Below, piece after piece: positions 7,299 to 16,883 of a stretch of DNA of 25,257 bases; position 1 is the first letter of the stretch; the number at the start of each line of letters is the position of its first letter. The notes under the pieces were generated by a model. The model saw only the letters and a program-made list of their open reading frames with translations. It made no database searches and was not told the DNA's origin. The stretch comes from Flavobacteriales bacterium UBA7430 (lineage in GTDB: Bacteria; Bacteroidota; Bacteroidia; Flavobacteriales; UBA7430), in the NCBI GenBank assembly GCA_002478765.1, contig DLQO01000053.1, positions 1 through 25,257 of the forward strand, read 5' to 3'. The position numbers and the translations under genes are program-made.

Positions 7299-8573
7299 AT
7301 GTTAGATCGAAAAAAAGAAATGCATTTTCAGGAAATCAATATGCCTGATTTTATTGTGCCCAAAAGATTTCAATTGACCAACAACCTCCAGGTTTATGCT
7401 ATGGAAGGAGGAGGGCAGGAGCTGTGTCGTTTGGATTTGGTTTTTGAAGCAGGGAGTAAAATTCAAAATAAAGCCTTGCAGGCCAGTCTAACCAATGCTT
7501 TGCTTCTAGAAGGAACCGCCAATAAAAAAGGAGAAGAGATCCATGAAAGTCTTGATTTTTATGGTGCTTACACACAGGTGGATGTGAATTCTGATCGTGC
7601 AGTAGTTTCGCTCTTTACCCTCAATAAATATTTTAATGAGGTACTGCCCCTATTCATTGATGCTCTAAAAAATCCGATTTTCCCGGAAGATGAGTTTCAG
7701 ATAGCTCTTGCCCAGAAAAAACAGAGTTTTAGAATCAATTCAGAAAAAGTAGAGTTCATTGCTCGAAATACTTTTTTCAACACTTTGTTTGGTACACACC
7801 CTTATGGGTTTTCTGTAACACTCGAAGATTTTGATAGGATAACCAGACAGGATCTTGTTGATTTTCATACTGCAAATTATAAAAACGCAGCCCTTAACGT
7901 TTACATTGCGGGGATGCTTCCAAGCAACACTGAATCGATGTTGAATGAATATTTGGGAACTTGGGCACTTAAAGCTTCAAATTCATTGGACGTTTATTCC
8001 CCAGTGCATAAAACAGAAAAAACGCACCTGTTTAAAGATGCGGCGATGCAATCAGCGATTCGTATAGGTCGATCCTGTTTCAATACCCACCACGAGGATT
8101 ATCAGCCTTTAAAGTTTTTGTCTGTAGTTTTAGGCGGTTATTTTGGTTCTCGATTGATGAGTAATATTCGAGAAGATAAGGGTTTGACCTATGGAATAGG
8201 CGCCATGTGTGTGCAACAAGAAGAATGTGGTTATTTTTGCATTTCTACGGAGGTGAAAGGGGAGTCTACGCAATTAGCACTGCAAGAAATTTATCTTGAA
8301 TTAAAACGTCTTAGAGAAGCGTTGATTCCAGAAAAAGAACTCAGTTTGGTGAAGAATTACATCATGGGTCAGATTTTAAAGTCCGCTGACGGTCCCTTTG
8401 CTCAAATAAGCTTGTTGAAGAACATGCACATTCAAGGAACAGATTTTGAGTTTTACGATAGCTATCAAGAGATGCTCAATCAGTTGGATGCGAATCTTTT
8501 GAAAGACTTAGCGAATAAGTATCTGAAAGAAGAAGATCTCTGTGAAATCGTGGTAGGCAATACATCCGAATAG
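7299..8573 (+). CDS. M16 family partner protein without the zinc motif
   Basis: 424 residues with the same two-half M16 fold as its upstream neighbour. The position of HxxEH reads TNALLLEG (residues 65-72), so the zinc ligands are gone. The C-terminal half keeps the Arg-Tyr signature in NIREDKGLTYGIGAM, which in M16 heterodimers helps bind substrate C-termini. This fits the common arrangement of one catalytic and one non-catalytic subunit (as in mitochondrial processing peptidase and bacterial M16B pairs). No signal peptide is seen. The start ATG is preceded by AGAAGGA, one of the few Shine-Dalgarno-like sequences in the window, though it is very close to the ATG. MHFQEINMPDF a few residues in is an alternative start. 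Confidence 0.9.
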   Translation: MLDRKKEMHFQEINMPDFIVPKRFQLTNNLQVYAMEGGGQELCRLDLVFEAGSKIQNKALQASLTNALLLEGTANKKGEEIHESLDFYGAYTQVDVNSDRAVVSLFTLNKYFNEVLPLFIDALKNPIFPEDEFQIALAQKKQSFRINSEKVEFIARNTFFNTLFGTHPYGFSVTLEDFDRITRQDLVDFHTANYKNAALNVYIAGMLPSNTESMLNEYLGTWALKASNSLDVYSPVHKTEKTHLFKDAAMQSAIRIGRSCFNTHHEDYQPLKFLSVVLGGYFGSRLMSNIREDKGLTYGIGAMCVQQEECGYFCISTEVKGESTQLALQEIYLELKRLREALIPEKELSLVKNYIMGQILKSADGPFAQISLLKNMHIQGTDFEFYDSYQEMLNQLDANLLKDLANKYLKEEDLCEIVVGNTSE

Positions 8574-8710
8574 AAACAGATCTTCCAGGTATTGGTTTGT
8601 TGTCAAAGCATTCTTATGCAAATGTTTTAAATTGATTCGATGAATTGACCCTCATTGATTTTCAAGCAGTTTTATCTTTTCTAGATGATGATTTACACCA
8701 TGATTTTTAG

Positions 8711-8718
8711 TATATTTG
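8711..8718 (+). promoter_or_regulatory. Promoter -7 element upstream of guaB
   Basis: TATATTTG matches the Bacteroidota TAnnTTTG consensus exactly and lies 30 bases before the guaB ATG. No convincing TTG at the -33 position is visible. A weak inverted repeat, GCAATT (8722-8727) and AATTGC (8737-8742), falls at the presumed transcript start. Nothing else recognisable was seen in the 175-base gap, including no clear terminator for the peptidase genes. Confidence 0.65.
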
Positions 8719-8736
8719 CTCGCAATTATTATTTAA

Positions 8737-10227
<1,491 letters not shown>

Positions 10228-10250
10228 AAGTTTAAATATAATTTAATGTA

Positions 10251-12374
10251 ATGAAAAATGTAATGCGTTTGTTGCTTATCGCAGCAGTGACTTTAAATGC
10301 TTTTGCACAAAATTCCAGCAAGTCTCTTCTGACCATTGCAAATGAAGAGGTTCGTGTAGAAGAATTTTTAAGTGTCTACAACAAGAATAGACAGATTGGT
10401 GATGCACTCGATCCTAAAACCATAGATGAGTATTTGGATTTGTTTGTTAATTTTAAGCTAAAAGTAAAAGAAGCTGAATCCTTAAGAATGGATCAGGAAT
10501 CTGCTTTTATCAATGAGCTTGCAGGATATCGCAAACAATTAGCGAAACCTTATTTGGTGGATACTGAAATTGGTGAGCGTTTGATTGAAGAGGCTTACCT
10601 CAGATTACAAACGGAAGTAAGGGCCAGTCATATTTTGATTTCTTTACCGGAGAATGCATCTCCTGAGGATACACTCAAAGCTTATTTAAAGATTCAGAAA
10701 CTCAGATCTGAAATCAATGCAGGTGCTGACTTTTCTTCTTATGCAAGTACTTATTCACAAGATCCTTCAGCAAAAGCTAATGGCGGTGATCTGGGCTATT
10801 TCAGTGCATTATACATGGTGTACCCTTTTGAAAATGCAGCTTTTACGACCACTAAAGGTGGCGTTTCAAAAATTATTAGAACTCGTTTTGGATATCACAT
10901 TCTCAAAGTAACGGATACTCGTTCTTCTCGTGGAGAAGTAAAAGTTGCTCACATTATGGTCAAGAAAGATAAGAATTCTGATGGTGAGTCAGCTTCTGAA
11001 ACAAGTTTAGCAAAGAATAAAATTGAAGCCATTTACAAAAAGCTTGTTGAAGAAAATGCCAATTTCGAAGAAATGGCCAAGCAGTATTCTGACGATAAAA
11101 AGTCGGCTTCAAACGGGGGCGAGCTGCCTTGGTTTGGGTCAAATAAAATGGTAGAATCCTTCGAAAATACTGCTTTTGGTTTGTCCCAAAAAAATGCACT
11201 GTCAAAACCTGTTCAAAGCCCATACGGCTGGCACATCATTAAGCTTATTGATCGCAAAGGTCTGGGAAGTTTTGAGGAGGAAAAGTTGGCGCTCAAAATT
11301 AGAGTTGAAAAGGATTCCAGATCTCAATTGAAGCGAAGCTCTCTGGTGAATCAATTAAAAGAGGAGTACGACTATCAGGAAAATGAGCTAGCACTAGCTG
11401 CTTTATATAGCCATTTACAGTTGGAGCCTTTGTCCGGTAGAATCATTTTGAAGAGACCTCTTAAGAGTTCTTCAATGGTTTTATTTACATTGGCCGAAAA
11501 GACCTATAAGTTGTCAGATTTTGTTGATTATCTTTTGGCATCTGAAAGAACCGCAACAAAAGTTAATGACGTTCAATTTGTGGTAAACGATGCGTATTCA
11601 AAATGGTCAGAAGAGCAAATTATTATTTATGAAAATGCAAATCTCGAGCGTAAATATGATGATTTCCGTTTGTTGATGAAAGAATACAGAGACGGTATTT
11701 TATTGTACGAACTGACGGACGAAAGAGTTTGGTCAAAAGCGATTAAAGATACAACCGGATTGAAGACTTACTTTCAGTCAAACAAACACAATTACATGTG
11801 GCCTCCACGTGTTAAAGCTAAGGTGATCAATTGCCTCAATGATAAGGTTGCTAAAAAAGTTGCCAAGCAGCTCAAAAAAAAGGTTGTAAATTTTGAAGAA
11901 CTTCAAGCCAAAATTAACAAGCGCTCTTCACTTAATATGGTTGTAGAGGATGGCCTATACGCCAAAGGTGATGATGATTTTGTAGACCAAGTTGCGTGGG
12001 TTCAGGGCCTGTCAAAGCCCATTAAAGACAATCAGAACGTTAAACTAGTTTATGTTGAAGACCTGTTGCCCAAACAGGCAAAATTACTCAACGATGTTAG
12101 GGGTCTAGTGATTTCAGACTTTCAAGAAAGTCTCCAAAATCAATGGGTTGATGAACTTAGATCTAAGTATACCGTTGTGGTAAACGCAAAAGTTTTAGGC
12201 TTGCTAAAAGACAACCGATTGCATGAGTTAGAGGACTCTGTTGAGGCTCAAGAAATCCCTAAATACACAGGAAGCTTTGGCGTAGCCTTTCGCAGTGCGA
12301 TCAATGATTTAGGCTCTTCTAAAAGTATCATGTTTCAGTGGAACAACAAAAACTATACGACGGAATTAAAATAA
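10251..12374 (+). CDS. Periplasmic PpiC/parvulin-type peptidyl-prolyl isomerase, two rotamase domains
   Basis: 707 residues with a signal peptide (about 1-19, ending LNAFAQ). An N-terminal helical chaperone part is followed by two parvulin domains: about 122-223 (VRASHILISLP ... NGGDLGYF ... FGYHILKV) and about 228-334 (VKVAHIMVKKD ... NGGELPWFG ... YGWHIIKL). A long C-terminal half (about 340-707) has no motif I recognise. It should help fold outer-membrane proteins in the periplasm, like SurA and PpiD. It is larger than SurA, as is usual for Bacteroidota homologues. It lies 23 bases after guaB and four bases before the next gene, so it is very probably in the same operon. Confidence 0.92.
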   Translation: MKNVMRLLLIAAVTLNAFAQNSSKSLLTIANEEVRVEEFLSVYNKNRQIGDALDPKTIDEYLDLFVNFKLKVKEAESLRMDQESAFINELAGYRKQLAKPYLVDTEIGERLIEEAYLRLQTEVRASHILISLPENASPEDTLKAYLKIQKLRSEINAGADFSSYASTYSQDPSAKANGGDLGYFSALYMVYPFENAAFTTTKGGVSKIIRTRFGYHILKVTDTRSSRGEVKVAHIMVKKDKNSDGESASETSLAKNKIEAIYKKLVEENANFEEMAKQYSDDKKSASNGGELPWFGSNKMVESFENTAFGLSQKNALSKPVQSPYGWHIIKLIDRKGLGSFEEEKLALKIRVEKDSRSQLKRSSLVNQLKEEYDYQENELALAALYSHLQLEPLSGRIILKRPLKSSSMVLFTLAEKTYKLSDFVDYLLASERTATKVNDVQFVVNDAYSKWSEEQIIIYENANLERKYDDFRLLMKEYRDGILLYELTDERVWSKAIKDTTGLKTYFQSNKHNYMWPPRVKAKVINCLNDKVAKKVAKQLKKKVVNFEELQAKINKRSSLNMVVEDGLYAKGDDDFVDQVAWVQGLSKPIKDNQNVKLVYVEDLLPKQAKLLNDVRGLVISDFQESLQNQWVDELRSKYTVVVNAKVLGLLKDNRLHELEDSVEAQEIPKYTGSFGVAFRSAINDLGSSKSIMFQWNNKNYTTELK

Positions 12375-12378
12375 AAAA

Positions 12379-13221
12379 GTGAACAAGTACTTCTTACATA
12401 TCTCCCTCATTTGTGTTTTGTCCTCATGTTCGTTCTTTCAGACTGAGTCAGACGATTTATTACTGGCTAGAGTCGGAGATTCACAGTTGTATGAGTCACA
12501 GGTAAACCTCCCACAAAATGGTGAATTGTCTTCTTACGACAGTTTGGTTTTTAAGCAACAATACATATACAATTGGGCAAAACAAGAGCTGTTATTGCAA
12601 AAAGCAGTACTTAACATCAATCAAGAAGCTTTAGAGATTGAAAAACGTCTTAAAGCGTATCGTCGGTCACTTATGATTCATGCTTATGAGCAAAAATTGA
12701 TTCAGCAAAGTTTGGATACACTTGTTCTTGAAGATGAATTGAAATCCTATTACAACGAGCATGCGGAAGATTATTTGCTTTCAGAAAAAATCATCAAAGT
12801 GATGTTTCTTAAAGCAAGTGTTATGGCTCCAAAATTAGACGCTATATCGGATTGGTTTTTTGATGCAGACACTTTGAAGATTGATCTAATTGAATCGTAT
12901 TCTCATCAATATGCAAAGCGATTTTACAACAATCCTGAAGAATGGTTGATTTGGGAAGATTTTCAAGAGATTTTTTCTTCCGATCTAGACATATCGTCAT
13001 TATCACCTAAAAAAAATACTTTACTGCTTGAGGATTCGTTAAATGTCTATCTAGTAAGACTCCATGACCTCAAATTACAAGGAGAAATAGCTCCTTTAGA
13101 ATATGTAGCAGATGAAATAAAAAGTATCTTGCTGAACCAAAGAAAACTGAAATCGCTTGAAGTGATTCAATCTAAATTATTAGAGGATGCCAAAACATCA
13201 AAACAATTTGAAATTTATTAA
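12379..13221 (+). CDS. SurA-N-like lipoprotein without a rotamase domain
   Basis: 280 residues starting at GTG. The signal peptide ends in the lipobox LSSC, with the lipidated cysteine at C17, so the protein should be membrane-anchored on the periplasmic side. The region after it (LLARVGDSQLYESQV, then a long helical stretch with YIYNWAKQELLLQKAVL) resembles the N-terminal chaperone part of SurA/PpiC proteins. I see no parvulin signature (no HILI or GGxLG). It lies between two true PPIase genes: four bases after one, and its stop almost touches the next ATG at 13223. It is probably a holdase or an accessory subunit of the same outer-membrane folding module, which is inference from context. 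Confidence 0.8.
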   Translation: MNKYFLHISLICVLSSCSFFQTESDDLLLARVGDSQLYESQVNLPQNGELSSYDSLVFKQQYIYNWAKQELLLQKAVLNINQEALEIEKRLKAYRRSLMIHAYEQKLIQQSLDTLVLEDELKSYYNEHAEDYLLSEKIIKVMFLKASVMAPKLDAISDWFFDADTLKIDLIESYSHQYAKRFYNNPEEWLIWEDFQEIFSSDLDISSLSPKKNTLLLEDSLNVYLVRLHDLKLQGEIAPLEYVADEIKSILLNQRKLKSLEVIQSKLLEDAKTSKQFEIY

Positions 13222-13222
13222 G

Positions 13223-14545
13223 ATGACTAGAGTGTTTTTTGTTGCTTTTTTTCTTTTGACTCAAGCTGCCTTTTCACAAGTTAATGTGGATGGCGTTATT
13301 GCTGTTGTGGGGAATAATATTGTACTGAAATCGGATTTAGAACAGCAAATACTTCAATATCAAGCTCAAGGCTTGGAAGTCGATTCATCAATGCGAACTC
13401 AAGTTTTTGAAGATTTATTATTTCAAAAATTAATGCTTCACAAAGCGGAGTTAGATAGTGTAGAGGTGACTGAGCAAGAGGTTGGTGCTGAGGTTGAGTC
13501 TCGAATAAACACTTTTACTTCTCAATTAGGAGGCATCGACCAGTTGGAAGAATATTTCGATAAAAAAATATACGAGATTAAAGATGAGATGAAGGAACCT
13601 ATCAGGGAGTCTCTCATTATAAAAAGAGTCCGATACGGTATCACATCAAACGTTGATGTGACTCCTGCTGCTGTAAAAATATATCATGCAAAATTTGACA
13701 AAGAAGCTTTGCCGGAAATTAATGAAAGCATTGAAGTTGCTCAAATCCTTAAACTTCCTCCAGCAAATGAGTCTGCTATTAGAGAAACAAATAGTAAGCT
13801 AAATAAACTTAAACAGCGTGTTTTAAAAGGGGAAAGCTTTGCTACATTGGCTATTTTATATTCTGAAGATCCAGGGTCGTCTAGAAATGGTGGGCTTTAC
13901 ACCGGAATAAGAAGAGGAATGTTTGTTAAAGAATTTGAAGCGGTAATGTTCAGCCTCGAAGATGATGAAATTTCTGAAGTTTTTGAAACTGAATATGGCT
14001 TCCATATTGCCCAAATGGTCGAAAGAAGAGCTGATGAAGTAGACATCAGACATATCCTTATGTCTCCAAAAATTTCTCCGATTGATTTAAATGACGCCAA
14101 AGATTTGCTGGTTGCTGTTAGAGATTCTATTCTTGATGGTAATTTGACTTTCACAAACGCTTCTACGTATCATTCAGATGACGACATGACTAAATTTAAT
14201 GGTGGCAAATTAATAAACATGAATTCTGGATCTTCTACATTTGAACTCCATGAATTAGAAAATGCAATTAAAATCACAGTCGACGAATTAAGTGTCGATG
14301 AAATTTCCAGCCCTGCTTACGTCAAGATGGAGGATGGCAAGGAAGCTTACAGGATATTTAAGTTGTTAAGCAGAACACCTAAGCATCAAGCTAATTTTAA
14401 AGATGATTACAAGCTGATTCGTGACATGGCATTAGAACAAAAAAGAGAGCAAGCCATAACCCATTGGGTAGAAAATGCATTATTGAAGACTTATGTTTAT
14501 ATTGCTGACTCCTACCAATCATCCTCTTTTCAATACGGTTGGTAA
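13223..14545 (+). CDS. surA: SurA-like periplasmic chaperone / peptidyl-prolyl isomerase
   Basis: 440 residues with a signal peptide (MTRVFFVAFFLLTQAAFSQ). The mature N-terminus VNVDGVIAVVGNNIVLKSDLEQQ is the classic SurA opening. Two parvulin-type domains follow at about 170-267 (EVAQILKLP ... RNGGLYTG ... YGFHIAQM) and about 275-385 (IRHILMSP ... NGGKLINM). The C-terminal segment continues as helices and ends in tryptophan. SurA escorts unfolded outer-membrane proteins to the BAM complex. ATG 13223 was preferred over an in-frame upstream GTG at 13187, because the signal peptide starts right at the ATG. The next gene starts 12 bases after the stop. Confidence 0.92.
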   Translation: MTRVFFVAFFLLTQAAFSQVNVDGVIAVVGNNIVLKSDLEQQILQYQAQGLEVDSSMRTQVFEDLLFQKLMLHKAELDSVEVTEQEVGAEVESRINTFTSQLGGIDQLEEYFDKKIYEIKDEMKEPIRESLIIKRVRYGITSNVDVTPAAVKIYHAKFDKEALPEINESIEVAQILKLPPANESAIRETNSKLNKLKQRVLKGESFATLAILYSEDPGSSRNGGLYTGIRRGMFVKEFEAVMFSLEDDEISEVFETEYGFHIAQMVERRADEVDIRHILMSPKISPIDLNDAKDLLVAVRDSILDGNLTFTNASTYHSDDDMTKFNGGKLINMNSGSSTFELHELENAIKITVDELSVDEISSPAYVKMEDGKEAYRIFKLLSRTPKHQANFKDDYKLIRDMALEQKREQAITHWVENALLKTYVYIADSYQSSSFQYGW

Positions 14546-14557
14546 CAAATTTACAGT

Positions 14558-15520
14558 ATGGAACAAAATTCAGACGTAGAAGCACTTGATCATTTAAAAG
14601 TTCAATTTGCAGACTTAAAATCAGAAATTGCTAAAGTTATTGTTGGACAAGATAAGGTTGTCGATGAACTTATTCTATCCATATTTTGCAGAGGACATGT
14701 CCTTTTGGTTGGTGTGCCAGGTTTGGCAAAAACACTCCTTGTAAAAACCATCAGTGAGTCTTTAGGTTTAGATTTTTCTCGAATACAGTTTACTCCTGAC
14801 TTGATGCCGTCAGATATTATTGGTGCTGAGATTTTAGATGAAAATAGGAGTTTCAAATTTATGAAAGGACCTATATTTTCAAATGTAATTCTTGCGGACG
14901 AGATCAATCGTACACCTCCAAAAACTCAAGCGGCTCTTCTTGAAGCTATGCAAGAACGATCCGTTACTGCAGCGGGAGAGGTTCATCTTCTGGACAAACC
15001 TTTTTTCGTTTTGGCGACACAAAACCCTATTGAGCAGGAGGGTACTTATGCGTTGCCAGAAGCTCAGCTTGATCGATTCATGTTCAATTTAAAGGTTGAT
15101 TATCCTTCTTTTGAGGAGGAGGTTCAGATCGTTAAAAACACTACTTCGGATACTGTGGCCCACGTTAAGGAGGTTTTAACTGCTGAAGAGATTTTAAAAA
15201 TTCAAGATTTAATACGCAAGATTCCCGTAGCTGACAATGTTGTTGAGTATGCCGTTCGTTTGGTCTCTAAAACTCGTCCGGAGAGTGATCAGTCTCCTGA
15301 TCAAATAAAAAAATATCTTTCTTGGGGAGCCGGTCCAAGAGCATCTCAATTTTTAATACTTGCAGCTAAGGCATATGCCGCTGTTCGTGGTAAATATTCT
15401 CCTGATATCGAAGATGTCAGAGCCGTTTCATTTCCAATTCTTCGTCATCGTATTGTAAGAAACTACAAGGCAGAAGCCGAAGGTATGAGTCTAGAGAAAC
15501 TGGTTCAATCTTTATTCTAA
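14558..15520 (+). CDS. MoxR family AAA+ ATPase
   Basis: 320 residues, cytoplasmic. It has Walker A GVPGLAKT (52-59), Walker B VILADE (110-115), the MoxR insert LMPSDIIGAEI, sensor-1 region LATQNPIEQEG with N156, and LDRFMFN. A winged C-terminal lid closes the protein. MoxR ATPases act as chaperone-like remodelers, typically with a DUF58 protein and von Willebrand A proteins encoded next door. Here the next gene is murB only nine bases away, so the usual partners are not adjacent. It sits directly after surA in the same run. A role in envelope maturation is plausible but is inferred from context. Confidence 0.93.
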   Translation: MEQNSDVEALDHLKVQFADLKSEIAKVIVGQDKVVDELILSIFCRGHVLLVGVPGLAKTLLVKTISESLGLDFSRIQFTPDLMPSDIIGAEILDENRSFKFMKGPIFSNVILADEINRTPPKTQAALLEAMQERSVTAAGEVHLLDKPFFVLATQNPIEQEGTYALPEAQLDRFMFNLKVDYPSFEEEVQIVKNTTSDTVAHVKEVLTAEEILKIQDLIRKIPVADNVVEYAVRLVSKTRPESDQSPDQIKKYLSWGAGPRASQFLILAAKAYAAVRGKYSPDIEDVRAVSFPILRHRIVRNYKAEAEGMSLEKLVQSLF

Positions 15521-15529
15521 ATCTTTTGC

Positions 15530-16537
15530 ATGCAATTACATGAAAATCACTCCTTGGCTGCATACAATACTTTTGGTATTGATGTAAAGGCTGATTTTTT
15601 TGTTAAAGTACAACATCTCTCGGAACTCAAATTGATTTTATCAAACCCCTTGTATTTGCGTTTGCCTAAATTATTTTTGGGCGGAGGTAGTAACATTCTA
15701 TTCTGTTCAGATTTTAAAGGATTGGTTGTACATCTTGAATTGAAGGGAATTGAGGATCTTGGTGATGGATTAATCAAAGTACAGGCAGGAGAGAATTGGC
15801 ATCACTTTGTTTTGTGGTCTTTATCCAAAGGTTACTTTGGAATAGAAAATTTATCGTTAATACCCGGAAATGTTGGAGCCGCTCCGATGCAAAACATCGG
15901 TGCTTACGGTGTTGAGTTGAAAGATGTATTCGAACATCTTGAAGCTTATCATATAGCAACGGGGGAGATTCATAACTTTGATTGTGCATCTTGTCGTTTT
16001 GGATACAGAGAGTCGGTCTTTAAAAACATCCACAAGGGAGCCTATGTTATTTTGTCGGTAACTTTTAAATTGCGATGCAACGCAAATGTAGATACCGATT
16101 ATGGCATAATATCTGAAGTTTTAAATAATCGTGGTATTCTAACACCGACTCCTAAAGATGTTAGTGATGCAGTCATATTCATCAGAGAATCAAAACTTCC
16201 AGACCCGAAAGAAATTGGTAATTCAGGTTCATTTTTCAAGAACCCGGTCTTGTCTCTTTCTGATTTTGAACCCATAAAAAAGAACCATGCTGATGTACCG
16301 TTCTATCCTTCGGGTACCGGACAGGTAAAAGTACCTGCTGCATGGCTCATAGAAAAAGCTGGTTGGAAGGGAAAACGTATTGGGAATTATGGTGTTCACG
16401 AAAAACAAGCTTTGGTTTTAGTAAACTATGGAGGAGCGAAGGGCTCGGATATTTATAAGCTTGCTTTGGACATTCAATCTTCTGTAGAAAATCAGTTTGG
16501 TGTACACTTGAATATGGAAGTGAATATCATTCACTAG
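15530..16537 (+). CDS. murB: UDP-N-acetylmuramate dehydrogenase
   Basis: 335 residues. It reduces UDP-GlcNAc-enolpyruvate to UDP-MurNAc with FAD and NADPH in the cytoplasm, the second committed step of peptidoglycan synthesis. The FAD-binding part shows NTFGIDVKADFF, LGGGSNILF and SLIPGNVGAAPMQNIGAYG. The proton-donor serine is S234 in GNSGSFFKNP, with R160 in FGYRES and a C-terminal glutamate (E330 in NMEVNIIH), as in the E. coli type I enzyme. It is last in the guaB-led run. Its TAG stop shares the sequence CTAG with the stop of the convergent small gene, leaving no room for a terminator between them. Confidence 0.97.
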   Translation: MQLHENHSLAAYNTFGIDVKADFFVKVQHLSELKLILSNPLYLRLPKLFLGGGSNILFCSDFKGLVVHLELKGIEDLGDGLIKVQAGENWHHFVLWSLSKGYFGIENLSLIPGNVGAAPMQNIGAYGVELKDVFEHLEAYHIATGEIHNFDCASCRFGYRESVFKNIHKGAYVILSVTFKLRCNANVDTDYGIISEVLNNRGILTPTPKDVSDAVIFIRESKLPDPKEIGNSGSFFKNPVLSLSDFEPIKKNHADVPFYPSGTGQVKVPAAWLIEKAGWKGKRIGNYGVHEKQALVLVNYGGAKGSDIYKLALDIQSSVENQFGVHLNMEVNIIH

Positions 16538-16746
16538 TTCACTGCAGATGTTGCCTCTTCATCGGATTTACATTGTTCATCAGGTTCTGCACCACAGTAT
16601 CCACATGCCTCGCCTTCTTTTGTAATCAAAGGGTTATTGCTTGCACATGTCCCCTCAAATTCCCCATCCTTTTTTGCCCAAATTTTAATGGCAATTCCAG
16701 CAAAACCTAGTGCTAAAAGTACAATAGCAAGTATAGCAGTTTTCAT
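16534..16746 (-). CDS. Small membrane protein with a four-cysteine cluster (NqrM-like?)
   Basis: 70 residues: an N-terminal membrane helix (about 3-22), a basic turn (KIWAKKDGEF), then EGTCASNNP and EGEACGYCG...EQC. This gives four cysteines spaced C-x13-C-x2-C-x7-C, followed by an acidic tail. The layout resembles NqrM (DUF539), the small membrane protein that helps deliver iron to the Na+-translocating NADH dehydrogenase, but the cysteine spacing differs, and no nqr or apbE gene lies in this window. Similar unnamed proteins are widespread in Bacteroidota. Iron or iron-sulfur binding is inference. The start ATG follows a TAnnTTTG element by a short leader. The stop overlaps the murB stop. 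Confidence 0.75.
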   Translation of the reverse strand: MKTAILAIVLLALGFAGIAIKIWAKKDGEFEGTCASNNPLITKEGEACGYCGAEPDEQCKSDEEATSAVN

Positions 16747-16763
16747 ACAATTTTGATTTTGAG

Positions 16764-16771
16764 CAAATTTA
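16764..16771 (-). promoter_or_regulatory. Promoter -7 element for the four-cysteine membrane protein
   Basis: On the - strand this reads TAAATTTG, an exact TAnnTTTG match, 17 bases upstream of the ATG whose first base is 16746. No clear TTG is seen at the -33 spacing. It indicates that this gene is transcribed on its own rather than from the mutase operon. Confidence 0.55.
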
Positions 16772-16883
16772 TAATAAACTAATTAAATTATAGGAGACTT
16801 GAGGCATAACTTGTTCGCTTAGCATCGCTTTATCTGCTTTGGTAATGCTATTAAAACCTCTCATTGTAGGTGATTTGAAAGGG

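Noticed and set aside
13187..13222. Upstream extension of surA
   Set aside because: It would place 12 polar residues before a normal signal peptide and overlap the previous gene; ATG 13223 fits better.
14602..14907. 101-codon antisense frame opposite the MoxR gene
   Set aside because: Shadow of a conserved AAA+ gene; no independent evidence of coding.
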